A stretch of DNA of 64,000 nucleotides, from contig JBAOKB010000170.1 in NCBI GenBank assembly GCA_037044905.1, forward strand, positions 620,001 through 684,000, given 5' to 3'. The DNA comes from Hortaea werneckii (Eukaryota; Ascomycota; Dothideomycetes; Mycosphaerellales; Teratosphaeriaceae). Positions 35,575 to 46,993 of this stretch are shown here, piece by piece. The translations under genes and the position numbers were made by a program. The notes under the pieces are model-generated. The model saw nothing but the letters and a program-made list of their open reading frames with translations. It had not been told where the DNA came from and searched no databases. Each line of letters starts with the position of its first letter. The first letter of the stretch is position 1.

Positions 35575-37616
35575 GTCCCTTCCGGGGCTCGGCAAATGAT
35601 CATTCAAGCGGAGTTTTGAGTTAGCGGTGGGAGCAAAGGTAGTTTCAACAACCTTGTAAGGTATGCATGGGAGGGCGAGAGGGAGGGGAACAATGTTGAC
35701 TAGATGTGATACCCGGGGCATCCTCCACGATGCTACCATGAAAAAAAAGTTTGACGCTGAGGCGTAGTTGTGCTAGATATCAATAATGGCAAATGCTGAC
35801 GGCTCTGATGCATTTCGCCACGGCTATCTGTGTTGACCTGCGGACGAAGGCGAGTTTCAAAAGAACGCAGTGTGGCAAAGCTTCAGCTAGGTCCAATTGT
35901 TGACTTCGGGCGTGTTTTGCACAAGGTCAGCTGTTACTTTCATCGTATCAATAATGATGGCAGCCACAGAGCCGTCTTTGTTCGGCTACACTATGTTCAC
36001 CGCAAGACGACAGGAGGCATCCGAGACATCCGTCTTCCTTGGCGTTTGGGCCTTTACTGTTTGGAGGCATTGCTAATAAGCTGAGAATCATAAGCGCGAC
36101 AGCAAGTGCCTTGGGCACGATCGACTATGTTATGCATCACGACCCAGCCTAAATTGACCGCAAACCCGATCGTAAAGCAAGCGACAGGTAGCAGAACGCA
36201 ACGCTGCAGCCTTATTATTACACCCAACGGTTTCCAATCCTGAACACTCCAGTCTGGGCAAAAGAGTCTCGCATTGGGCATCAATCTTTAACGAGCGCAA
36301 GGCGCGCGCCGAGATACATCGTTTTTAGCGAACTTCCCTTTTCTCAGCCGCCGCGCGACCGTTTCGCGCGCAAGCGCCATGAAACAGGCATAGACCTTGT
36401 CGCGGTCATTCACCATTTCTGTTAAGGCGGGTTTTACCCGGTTTCTGGAAGGCCGACGGAAGGGTTTGAATTGCCGGCGTCGAAATTGCAAATGTCAGGG
36501 AAGCTTCCGAGGCTCCGACAGGTTGACGACCATGGTGACGAGGAGGAGCGGTAGAAACTGGATTGATGGCTCTCCGAGACTTTTGCCGGGGTGCGCTACG
36601 GTGATCAGAGGTGCCGGATCTACTATGTACCACTCGTGATCGATCGTATCAACCGTATGGCGTACATAGACTACGCTAGACTTCAAAATCGCGTATCTTA
36701 TTATTAATGTGACAAGCCTGCCAGGAAACAAGCTGCTTCATGCGCCAGCCGGTCATGCTAGGTCCTCCTCATTTCGTACTTTTGGGCAAATGGTGATTTT
36801 TAAATCGCATCAACCCATTGTGCTATCTCGCTTGGCTAAGGAGGGCTCGGGGCGCAAAGCATACTCTGTCTTTTGTGCCTTGATAATAAGTCGGCATATA
36901 TTGCCCTAAGCCCTTAAGTTCGTGATGTTCCCGGCCACAGCCTACGCCTTAAGGATCTGCGCTGGCGTCGCGGATCAATTAATGCGACGCGTCCGTCTGA
37001 ACCCAAGCGTCAATGAATAATGGTCCAAGGCCGTGCTACGTCTGAGCCACTACCATCCTGCGAAGGGCTAACACTCTGGATCATTTCTTGGTACGGATGA
37101 GTAGACAGCGCATGATAGTATTTCAGTGGCTCGTTTAGTACAATTATACTGCCGAAAGTCTAAATAGTAGCACAGCAGGACGTCGACCAGCGTTTCGCTA
37201 AAGTAGCGGAATCTGAAACAGCGCGCTGCAGGCGGAAATGAGTCCTCGGGGCCGCTAAAATCACGTCTGCGAACTTCCATGTTTTCATGGTATGGGAAGT
37301 TGTGACAGTGAGCAGTTTGCGCACAGTCTACGTCGACGCTTGAGATCACACGTGAAGACACACTTGAGCCTCTTCTATCCAGCGGCCGGAAGTGTGAAAG
37401 GAAGTGAAGTCTGTACAAACTTCGACCACATGACTACAGCCAGAGCCATCAGGCATACGACGACAGGGAAGTGTGTTTCATCTTCGAAGGTTGCTGCAGG
37501 TACAAAGCAATTTGATGCGAGTCTGATTACGCTTCCCTGCCGGCAAAGGCTGCACCGGCTGGATAGCTTCCGTCCTTACATCAGAAGCCACAGGTAGACC
37601 GCAGCAGCAGCTGTTG

Positions 37617-37655
<39 letters not shown>

Positions 37656-39375
37656 ACCAGGAGAGTACTGTAGTTCGCATAAACCCCGAGAAACTCAGAA
37701 ACGGCCGGCCGTTGATGGAGACAGCCAAAGGCAAAAAGATCGAACAGACAGGCGTCGTCAACAAATGACATGCTCAGACGATGGCGCCGATTCAACGGCC
37801 CCTCAGCGTTCGTCTCACGATGTCGAAACTTTCTCAGCCACTACCGAAGCTTATTAAGGATGGGTTGGCAGCAGTGCAGCAGTGGATCTGATGATGATGA
37901 TGATGATAGGCAGAAGAAGCTGAATCCGGGTACGGCAGCCACATCCCTGCTGGCGTCATGATATTATAGTGTTAATGTTCATGCCCAAGCTTCCATTTCC
38001 TGCGGCTGTCTCGTCTGGCTGTTGCGCAGCCGCGGCGAGGCCACTGTGAGTGCAGCTGCACCGCGCACGGCACTCGGACGAGCGCCACCGGACTAAGAAG
38101 CAGGGCTGACAGGGCCACTGGAAAGACAGAGCGAATTTGTCCGCGTGGGAGGTGCGAGTAGCTGGTACCCTAAATCGTGTACTAAAAAAGTACCTGCAGC
38201 ACCTTTTCAGGCTCACGAGATCGGTCGGCCAATCATAGCGTGCACGTAGCTGACGCCTCGACTGCCTCTGCCAGTCTGCCGTCGGGACGACTTTGGGCTT
38301 CCAAATGTTAATCCGCCATGGCTGCCACTGCTTGTTTGGACCGTGACCCGACGACGGACGAGGACCCGCAAAGGTCGCGTGGTCTCTTTTGGGCCCAGCG
38401 CCGGATGTGCAGCTCTTGTCCGGTCGTCGCCAGACTCTCATAACAACCTCAACGATGTACGTCCCTAGACCGCGAAGCCTCACCTTGCAGCCTGAATGAG
38501 TGACGCCCGCCGTCCGTTACACCACCCACCAGCCTTGCCGCGAAACCCCTCCGGCGGCCGAATCCCTTCTCATATCATTGTCTGCATCGCCGTTCCACGC
38601 CTTGCGTTTCTGATCCTCTTGTCGTTACAAGGGCCCTGGCGCTTTCCTCGGCACGAACACGCCACGCCAGCCGTCATCGCCAGTCCCAAACTCGAAGGAC
38701 CTACGCACGGCTCAGAGAAGGTTACTACCCCGCCGCTATCTGAGTCGGCCTCCCAAACAACCCACTACTATCGTCACGCCTTCACGCGCTCTGTCTTTTT
38801 CGCGCTCTGCACCTGCTCACTTCTGCGCCTCCGTCTGTACACCTTATCTCCGCTGGCTGAGCGCCTCCGCTCGTTTCAACATTCATTAATCGCCTTCTGA
38901 CCTGGAGTCCTTCATTTAATTCAAAGCGCAAAAGAGGAAAAAAACCTTTCTTAAACTGTAGCATTGGGAGGCCTTCTGGTGCATTCTTCTGACGTACGCA
39001 AGCATCTTGGATTCTACTACCTAGGCATCATCACTTGGCTTAGACACAAGCTCGCAAGCACGATTGGTCATTCACGTCATTGCGTTATCCTGCTGGCGTT
39101 GTCTTCACATTCAATCTATACAGCAAGGACGGGGCTCGGTCACACTGGAAAACCTGGGCCCTCTTTCCATACCACGCGCTCGCGGTGTTTGGAGCAGCAG
39201 AAGAAGGCCCCTTGGTCTTGATTGGAACGCCAATTCTTTGTAGCTTCACCGAGCTATAGCACGACAATCCGCGAACCTGGCGGAAGTCTATGCAACTCCT
39301 CCCTTTTCGCCATTGGCGCAGCAGACAGGCAGTAAGCCTCAGACGACCCTCTTCTGGAAGTCTGGTTCTTCTGTG
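35575..39375. other. Gene-free stretch, 3.8 kb
   Basis: This lies between ADO1 and the Gln-rich protein gene, both on the plus strand. Open frames at 37956-38483 (minus) and 38496-38900 (plus) have no recognisable domain; the second is C/T-rich and may be leader or promoter of the downstream gene. A GCC microsatellite lies at 37622-37654 and a short ATG/GAT repeat near 37888. Confidence 0.5.
37622..37654. repeat. (GCC)11 microsatellite
   Basis: Eleven uninterrupted GCC triplets in non-coding sequence. On the opposite strand they lie in an open frame as poly-Ala/Gly, which I do not consider a gene. Confidence 0.9.
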
Positions 39376-40832
39376 ATGGAACAGCATGACCCGACGCAAC
39401 GACAGTACGCGCCTAACGCCTATAGCGCGCAGCCACCACATCAACCTAGTGGCGCAATGCCGCCTCAGTACACCGCGCCTCCATCAACCGAACGATTCAG
39501 GCAGCATCCGTCATACTTTCAACAGTCACCGCAGGGACCTTCGCCGGCAGCAAGAGCTGGTAACGAGGCGCAGCAAGTCTACGGTTTCGCTCAAAACCAG
39601 TATGGGCAGCTCCCGACGATGCCATCTACAATACTACAATATGGGCAGGGATGGACACACAGTCCGCTCCTCGACAGCAGCCGCAGTCACAGTATCAGTC
39701 ATACGGAAGCAACCTCATGTACGGCATGGCCCAGCCGCAAGCACAGACGCAGCCGGCGCAGACCGCCTACGAGCAAGTACCGCAGTACAGGCAACGGCCT
39801 GGCGCCGCATCTGAGACAGTGCCCACCGGATTTGGAGTGCCACAGACAACACAATACTACCTTGCTGGGCAGACTGGCCCAACTAGCGCGCCAGCGTCCG
39901 AAATTGCGGGCCAACAACTGCCTACTCAATACCAGCAGACGCCCTACTCGCAAACTGCCGTGTCTGCGCCGCAAACGTATCCCAGTACCATGATCGATCC
40001 TTCTCAGGGTGGCCAATATGCCGCTTACGCCCAACAACCTCAGTACACGGCACAGCAGCCGACAAGGACCGTCGATCAGGCGTTCAACGAGTACCAGACG
40101 CGCATCCGAAGCATCTTCACCCTTGTGCGGGACGGCACTTTGCGTGACGTCGGCACGAATCTCATTCAGATATCGCAATACTTAATGGGAAACGCAGAGG
40201 CCTTAGGTTAGTGAGCATCTTCTCGATGTCCGAAATCCCGCATGATTCACAGCGCAGACCCCTTTCAAAAGACACGGAAATGAAAGCAATGTAGATTCAG
40301 CTATTCTGACACACGTTTTCTCAGGTTTGACACGCGACGACGAAGCGCTCCACGATGATCGAATTCGGCTCTGGGACGAATTCAACCGCGCTTGGTTGAC
40401 TACACTGCAGAGACAGCACGATATGACCGAGGACATGTACCGCACCAACCAGGCTGTGCAAGAACCATACTCCCTGATGAACTCCCAGGCGCTTGAACAG
40501 CTGTCGCGCGAGCTGGTACGGCTGTGTGATATGGTAGAGCGATTCGGCTTGGTCGACTACCAAATGGGCGTGCAGGAGGAGGAGATAATGGACTGTAAGC
40601 TTCCCTTCTTCCCTCTGGCATCAATCCCTTCATTTCCATGGCTTTGCCGGAAATGGGACGCCAATCCGCACAGTCACTTCTGACAGTGCGGTCTGTTGCA
40701 GTATTACTTCGATGTCTTACCTTATTGGATCCTTCGGGCGAGAGGGCAGGCGAGGCTGCCGCGGCAACGACAGTAACGCAACACGGCACATCATCATCAT
40801 CATCATCCAGACCGGCAGCAAGAGGTCGATGA
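39376..40832 (+). CDS. Gln-rich fungal protein with conserved helical C-terminus
   Basis: The exons are 39376-40206, 40325-40594 and 40702-40832. The first 230 residues are Gln/Pro/Tyr-rich and disordered. The conserved part begins TVDQAFNEYQTRIRSIFTLV and continues through RLWDEFNRAWLTTLQRQHDM and LVRLCDMVERFGLVDYQMG, all predicted helix. Exon 3 supplies LLLRCLTLLDPSGERAG and a Ser run. I recall similar uncharacterised proteins in other filamentous ascomycetes, but no function is known to me. The exons sum to 1,232 nt, one short of a multiple of three. The frame changes by -1 at GGG 39648-39650 (LQYGQG to MDTQSAPRQQ). With one more G the protein has 410 residues. The first ATG of the frame, 39376, is taken as the start. 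Confidence 0.72.
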
Positions 40833-42317
40833 TAACCACGATTTTCGAGCAAGTCTCTTCTCGGGCGGATGCATAGTACGGTGGTAAGGTTTGCTCCCAG
40901 TGTCCTGGATGATGGTGTGGACGGGAGGGGGAAGGAAAAAAGAGAAGGCTTGTGCCATCTAAACTGGGACAGGATCCACTTTTCATGCGCAACATACCCG
41001 TGTGCATATGGCTGCACTCGGCCAAGGTGTTTTGGGCAAATGCAAACGAAATAGGAATCACGGTTTACCCATAGACCAAGGGAAGGAAGGGGGCAGGGAC
41101 ACGGCGGGGAAAAAAAGGTGGGGCGGCACGGCGGGCCTGGGATTCCAAGCGATGGCTTGCATGATAGCGACGACTTTTCCATTGTTTTTTCTTGCCCTTT
41201 TTCTTTCTAGCTTGCGAGCTATAATGAGCATGACAACGGGTTTTTTTGGGATTCAAAGAGCATATTTATCGTGTACGATAGCGGTTTTGCTTGGAGACCT
41301 TCGGTGTATCGGTACGCGTTATAGAGGGAGAGGCAGAGGCGGACCAAGTCGCAGAAGGCGCCGAGGCGCTGGGAGTGAAGAAGAACAGGAAGGATGGGTG
41401 GTGGTGTGTGGACGGCGCCACTTACGCCACCGAAAAGTGTTGGTTGTACATACGCAACTCCCTATAGGCGTTGCAAAACGCTGTGTAATCATACAGGTTT
41501 TTCTTCCTAAACTACTAGACGCCTTTGCCGGTCCTACTAGGGACAAATGCTGCCTCTCCCACATCTGGAAACAGACCTTTGTCTCATTTGATTAGAGCAA
41601 GAATCCCGTCTGCCATCTGCTGATCGAAGACCTGATGATTGCAGAGCCGCCATTGCCAAGGTGCCAAAGTGGACTGTGTAGCACCGTGTAGTGGCACCTC
41701 CGCTGCCACCGGACTTTGGAGGTCCCAAAGAGGGTTGTATATAGCCAGGACATGAGAGCATGCCATCCCTTTCACCGCAACATGCCCGTCCGCGAACTCT
41801 CCCTTGCGTGTTCTCCGAGTCTCAGCCTGTGCCTGTGCTCTTTAGAGAGAGGGTAGCAGTAGCGCCGACGAGAGCGGGAAGGGGTCGCAGAGTAACCCTT
41901 TGGCGTTTGCTCACGCAGCCATTATATTTGTCTTCGCAATGAGGTGTGTGTGTGCTGGGGAGCCAAACCCCGTCATGCCGTAGTGTGGGACTTATCGTTT
42001 CGCATGTTGATCTTCTGGGGTGTGTTGGGGAAAAGTGGATTGGCATCTCGATTTGTCCTTAAGATTTTGCAAGATAGCTCTCGACGTTACGACGGGCGGG
42101 GTTGCCCGGAAGCGTGTAGTGGCAAGATCGAATGTCTTCTTCTTGCTTTTGAGATTATGAGACTCGGGCAGTTGGTTTAACCGCAAGCGCCTCGATAGAT
42201 CCTCAAGGATGCAAATCGGTACCCGTAGAGGAGCAGATGCGAGGTATGTCTCGCATCATCAGATGGGTTGGTTGGGTTGATGCGAGGCTAGGTGGGCGCG
42301 CAGGTATGCGGGTTACC
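40833..42317. other. Convergent intergenic, 1.49 kb
   Basis: This lies between the 3' ends of the Gln-rich gene and the small polyQ gene. Only short, composition-biased frames are present. It presumably holds long 3' UTRs. Confidence 0.5.
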
Positions 42318-42404
42318 TCAATAGTAAATGATCGGCTTCTTCTTGAGCGGCAGCTCATTGGGAAACATCTCGGCCCATTCGGCTTCGGTGTAGGAAGGCG
42401 TCCT

Positions 42405-42445
<41 letters not shown>

Positions 42446-42677
42446 CGTCTCCTTCGTCCTTGCTGCCACTCGCCTTGTCACTCTCTTCATCGTCGTTGAC
42501 TTCGATCAGCTTCTCGACGTTCCCGCTCTGGCTACGCTCAAGCCGAAGTTTGGTCTCCCTTTCCAAGTCTTTGTATCGCTTGTCATCGTGCGCCTTTTTC
42601 TTGTCCTTCCTCTCCTTCTTCCGCTGCCTTGCCCTGTCTGCGAGGATGAAACTACCGCCGATGAGAAGGGCTGCCAT
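42318..42677 (-). CDS. Small charged protein with polyQ tract
   Basis: A single-exon frame of 119 residues. It starts MAALLIGGSFILADRARQRK, a short hydrophobic segment followed by a strongly basic stretch (a possible membrane-anchored helix). KAHDDKRYKDLERETKLRLE follows, then an acidic linker, a run of 12 Gln, and the tail TPSYTEAEWAEMFPNELPL. Dothideomycete genomes contain short uncharacterised proteins with this DDKRYKDLE-type core. The reading frame with conserved-looking ends argues that it is real. No function can be assigned. The polyQ length is set by a CAG microsatellite and may vary between strains. Confidence 0.6.
42405..42440. repeat. CTG/CAG microsatellite inside CDS
   Basis: Eleven CTG units plus one TTG on the plus strand, read as 12 Gln codons in the minus-strand gene. 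Confidence 0.9.
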
Positions 42678-43764
42678 GTTGAAGGTCTGTCTGCTTTGGT
42701 TTTGCGTTTGCTTGTCTTGCTTTGGGGTTTAGCTTGCCCAGAAGTTCTTTGTTCTGCTTTCTTGTATGCCTGCTTGCTTGCTCCAGAGTGCTCACGTCAT
42801 AGAATTATTGATTTCAGACGTTGATTATTGAAACTCTTCTGAAGAACAGGTAAAAGGAAAAATGCTGTTAATACTTAGTGTATGCGCGAGCAAAGGATTG
42901 TGGTTCATGCTATTGGACATTCCCCTCATCATATATAAGTAATGGCTCCTTCAAAGGCAAAGGACAGGTCGCCCAGGTCGCCCAGAGAGGAAGCAAAGAG
43001 GCAGCTGACACCATCTCGTCATCGTCATCGCCGAATCCGAGTTCCGCGGGGTAAACGGATGGCTTCCCGTCTGATGACTGGAGATTTCCAAAGCTGCTTC
43101 CCCGCTTGGCATTTTGGGTCCCTTGTCTTGCATGCTTCGCCACGGTCTTGGGCAATCGTGAGTTTGTGCGTGGGAAGAGAAAAAAGAGAGCGCCAAGCTA
43201 TCCCGTCCGCTTCTGGACCATACATCCTCGGCAAGTACTATGTAACAGTCATGCGGCTGACTTGGACAATATTGTTGGAATGAATCCAATATGACAAGGT
43301 CAGTGTCTCGGAACGAGGTATTGTTTGCAACAAATGAAGCCGGAATGTGGTGGATCAGACATATGCATGTAGACAGAAGCGTTCTCAATTGTGACAAAGG
43401 GTAAGCGGATGAAACGACACGTGAACCGCCTCATATTCGTGCCCCTCTTCCAATATCAAGTGGACTTGAAAACAAGCCTGTCGCCGGTGGGCCAAATCAT
43501 TACACCGTAAGATTGAATTTGAAGCGAATCAATAATGCCCTGATGATCGAAAATGGAAGAGCTGGGCACCATCCTTTTCGCGGTATGCCTCTTTTCCGTC
43601 CGATTCAAATTTCATGGATCTATCATTTTGGCCTCCCACCACAATCAGAAATATCTTATTCTCTGCTAAGGCATATCGAGTAGTATTGCTGCGGGGAGAA
43701 GGGAAGGGCGGCATGGAGAAAGTGGCTATAAGTTCACAGTGAGACGGTGAATGGTTTAAGGGTA

Positions 43765-43774
43765 TACCTAGGTA
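43765..43774. promoter_or_regulatory. TACCTAGGTA palindrome, copy 3
   Basis: An exact copy of the recurrent palindrome in the 4.3-kb intergenic region, about 1.1 kb upstream of the small polyQ gene start and 3.2 kb upstream of the Bni4-like gene. Confidence 0.4.
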
Positions 43775-45520
43775 ACTTCTCTCACATGGGAACAATCTTT
43801 CGTTTTCCTTTTCCAGCGATGCACAGCAACCAATGATCAAAGTCGTGATTCTCAGATGCCAGGCAGATGGGGCAGCTGCGAATGCCTATCGAAACCTCCG
43901 TATTGCACGCGCTCTCTCACTCGGCCTATCTTACTCACTTGCACATGCGGAAAAGTACTATGTAGCTCCCCAAGGCAAGCAGCCAATTGGTTGGCAGAAC
44001 ACCTGCAGCATAGAATCCCGGCGGAAAAAAAAAAAAGCCATCGCGGCTCAACATGCAAGGCGGGGAAACGCTGGATGCTATCGTACTGCTCCAGTAGGAA
44101 GTACGCACTACTCTAGAAGATGCGGGCATGCTGCAAGCCCTATTCCCGATCGATGGTTCGCAGGAATCGGATTTTCAAAGCATTGCGACGACGTGCATGG
44201 TGGTGCATGCGCGCATGCGCATCGTTCTCGTCTGTAGGTGTGTATGTATGTCGATGTTCGCAGCAGGAGCAGCAGGAGCAGTAGTCGTCGTCATCATCGT
44301 CATGCAAAATATGCGAGTAAGATTGTGCGGAAGGGAGATCGTTCAAGCGCAGGAATGCTCTCAATGTGAAACTTGTGATGTGAGAAGTAAGCAAACGGGG
44401 AAACAGCAAGAATGCCGTCTCTCAGATTAAAAGTCATGCTTTAACGCGTCATTGTCATCTATGAGAGCGTCTGGGGAACTATTAAAGGACATTCTTGTTG
44501 TGCTGAAAGACACCCAACTTCCCAGGCAGCCCTGCGTATAGCCAGAGGCCGGGTCTTCCAACGACAGATTTATTATTGAACACGGGCACTATGATGTTGC
44601 ATAACCAGGAAACCACAACGGTGAGCAGGTGACAAGGTTCTAGACAGCATCGGAAACGGCCAACGGTTCGTAGGGTTCGATCGAATCCACTTGCTCCGCC
44701 GGCGGCAGAGGGGCGAAGGAAGGGAGGGACTACTGGAGCGAGTCAACCCCGCTGCTGATATCATGTTCTGAAGACGATCCGCGGAAGAAAAGGCCCAAAG
44801 AGGGCATTGAGAAAATCAAAGCTGTTGGACTGAAGCCAATGGGACCTATTCCTAGCACCAGCACGAGCAGCAGCAGCAGGAGCAGCAGTTGTACAGTAGT
44901 AAGCACGTGCAGTTTCATAGCACGCCAGTTCCATCTTCCGCATTGTTTGCTGGGAAAAGCTTCTTTTTTTGTCGGGAGGGGAGCTTTTGCAGCAGCCGCG
45001 TTATTGCGCAAGCGGCCAACGACCAGCGCCTCCGGCGGATCTGGGTAACTTCTTTTCCCACCACTACAAATTAAATGTCCTACAATTCAACCGCCGTTGC
45101 CGCGCTGAAAAATCCGCGAGGATAAACGTGAGCGTGACATATGTACTAGGAAAGAAGAACGAGCCAGTGCCCGATGTGCCGGCCGTCAACAAGCTACGAC
45201 AGTGTCATTGTCGTGCAGTAGGAGGCTGACCGCAAGAAATCTTCGTCAGGATAATCATCGCCGTGGAATGTTGAGGCCGGCGGGATGGGCTGGCTGAGGA
45301 TGAGCGGTTCACGGGCGGTGACTCGTGCGTTTATGCAGCAACCTGAGACGCGCCAGGCACCGACGAGCTCGTGTTCAGGTTCAGGCACGTCCCGGAGCAG
45401 GCGAGCGTGAGAATGGACGGAGGTACTGGATGGAGATGGAGACATCGGAAGTATTGTGAAAGCCTAAATTCAGATGCGCGTCTGGAACGCGATCACCTGA
45501 TCGGAGGGGGAAGAGAGAGT

Positions 45521-45630
45521 GAGAGAGTGAGAGAGAGTGAGAGAGAGTGAGAGAGAGTGAGAGAGAGTGAGAGAGAGTGAGAGAGAGTGAGAGAGAGTGA
45601 GAGAGAGTGAGAGAGAGTGAGAGAGAGTGA
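45521..45630. repeat. Tandem repeat, 10-bp unit GAGAGAGTGA x11
   Basis: Eleven perfect head-to-tail copies of a 10-bp purine-rich unit, with degenerate GA-rich flanks from about 45511 to 45636. One strand is nearly all purine. Opposite-strand open frames across it (Leu-Ser-His repeats) are repeat artefacts. Confidence 0.93.
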
Positions 45631-46993
45631 GAGGGAGGCAGCGGGGATGGGAGGCGGTCAAGGGGAGGGGTCAGCGGCACAGTGAGGTTTTTCTCCTATG
45701 CGCAGCGGGCATTTGGGGGAGGCGGTATAGATTGAGCATTCGATGCTGCTGCGTGTTTAGATAGAGCTGGATGGGATCCAACATGGATCTGCCTCTGCGA
45801 GTGATCCAAGGGGTCCTCCACAGGTCCACAGCTGGTTCGATGCGGGAAAGGGGATCCACTGGCAGCAGCGCTAGAGACGAATGCTGCAGCACTAGCGTAG
45901 GATACGCCGCCGTGCTAGGGCCAACTAGGCAGAATGCGAGGAGAGAGAGATGCTCGGCTCCATCCACCTTTCCAATCATCGCTGTCCTCTCTGTCCGTCC
46001 GTCTGTTGGCTCGCACGCAGTAGAGAGAGAGAGAGACAGAGGGCGATAGAGTGCTTTGCTTCCGCCCACGACCACCTCCACCACCACCCACCGCTCGCTG
46101 TCTGCTCGACCCTTTACAATCCCCTTCTTGTCGACTTGGTTTATTGCGCTGTAAAAGCATTGTCCCCTTTTCTGATTCCTTTTCGGGCTATTGGTGTGTG
46201 TTTTAACTACGCGTTGCTGCATTCCTCCTTCCTCCGTCCGCCTCTCCCCCCCCTTAACAGCGATAACCGCCGCTTGGGGCTGGTCTCCTCTTCGAACCGC
46301 CCACGCCGCATACACACACCCACACGCACAATCACCGACACATATACCCCTCATCTTACGACATCTACGACCATCCACGAGACCTTGTCGAGCATCTCTC
46401 CGTGTTGGAAAACAGTTGAGCCGAGATCGCGAGGGATGCTGGTCTGAGATCCTCAGCCGGTCTTCGCCATTGGGCAGGACACTCCCACATACGGGCTTTT
46501 CCCTATCTCATCCCTTAGCTCCCAGGGCAGGCTGAGAGACGACTGCCTTGTCTAGGTGAGTGAGCACATCCATCCATCCCTCCTCCTCTCCATCGTGCCT
46601 GCCGCCGCTGCTGCCACGGAAGGCGGCACCGACCAAACTTCCTTCCGCAATCGAACCTGCCCGCCTGCCGACCTCAACGTGCAGCACTCGACGTCGTCGG
46701 CCGTCTCACAACACGACTGCTCTCGCTGTTAGCAGCACGTCGTGTCTGGGGCTGGCAACATTCAATCGCGAGCACACCGACCCGCCCTCGTTGACGTCTC
46801 CGCACTCGCACACATACCGCAGACGCACACATCAACACGGGCGACATACTGACTGCTGGTCGGCTCAGATAATATACATTCCGCCTCTACCTCTGTCAGG
46901 CATCCTCCATTGACATCCCTTCCATCGACCCAGAGATCTGAAGTCGGCCATTTTCCTATCTCCACGACGGCGTCTTCCACCTTGGCAGACCCA

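Larger units (their letters stand above)
42678..46993. other. Gene-free stretch, 4.3 kb
   Basis: This lies between the small polyQ gene (minus) and the Bni4-like gene (plus), which are divergent. It contains TACCTAGGTA at 43765, an A-run at 44025-44036, a CTG-rich patch near 44860 that creates a poly-Leu open frame (44730-44918, minus), and a 10-bp tandem repeat at 45521-45630. The last kilobase is C/T-rich, as in long fungal leaders. No gene is supported. Confidence 0.5.

Noticed and set aside
37956..38483. 175-codon open frame, minus strand
   Set aside because: No recognisable motif; irregular composition typical of chance frames in GC-rich sequence.
38496..38900. 134-codon open frame, plus strand
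   Set aside because: C/T-rich sequence produces Pro/Ser/Leu-rich translation. It is more likely leader or promoter of the downstream Gln-rich gene.
44730..44918. 62-residue open frame with a poly-Leu signal-like start, minus strand
   Set aside because: The Leu run comes from a CTG-rich patch, which mimics a signal peptide. There is no conserved body and no splice or context support.
45381..45680. Open frames of Leu-Ser-His repeats, minus strand
   Set aside because: These are translations of the 10-bp tandem repeat, which stays open in several frames because the unit lacks stops.
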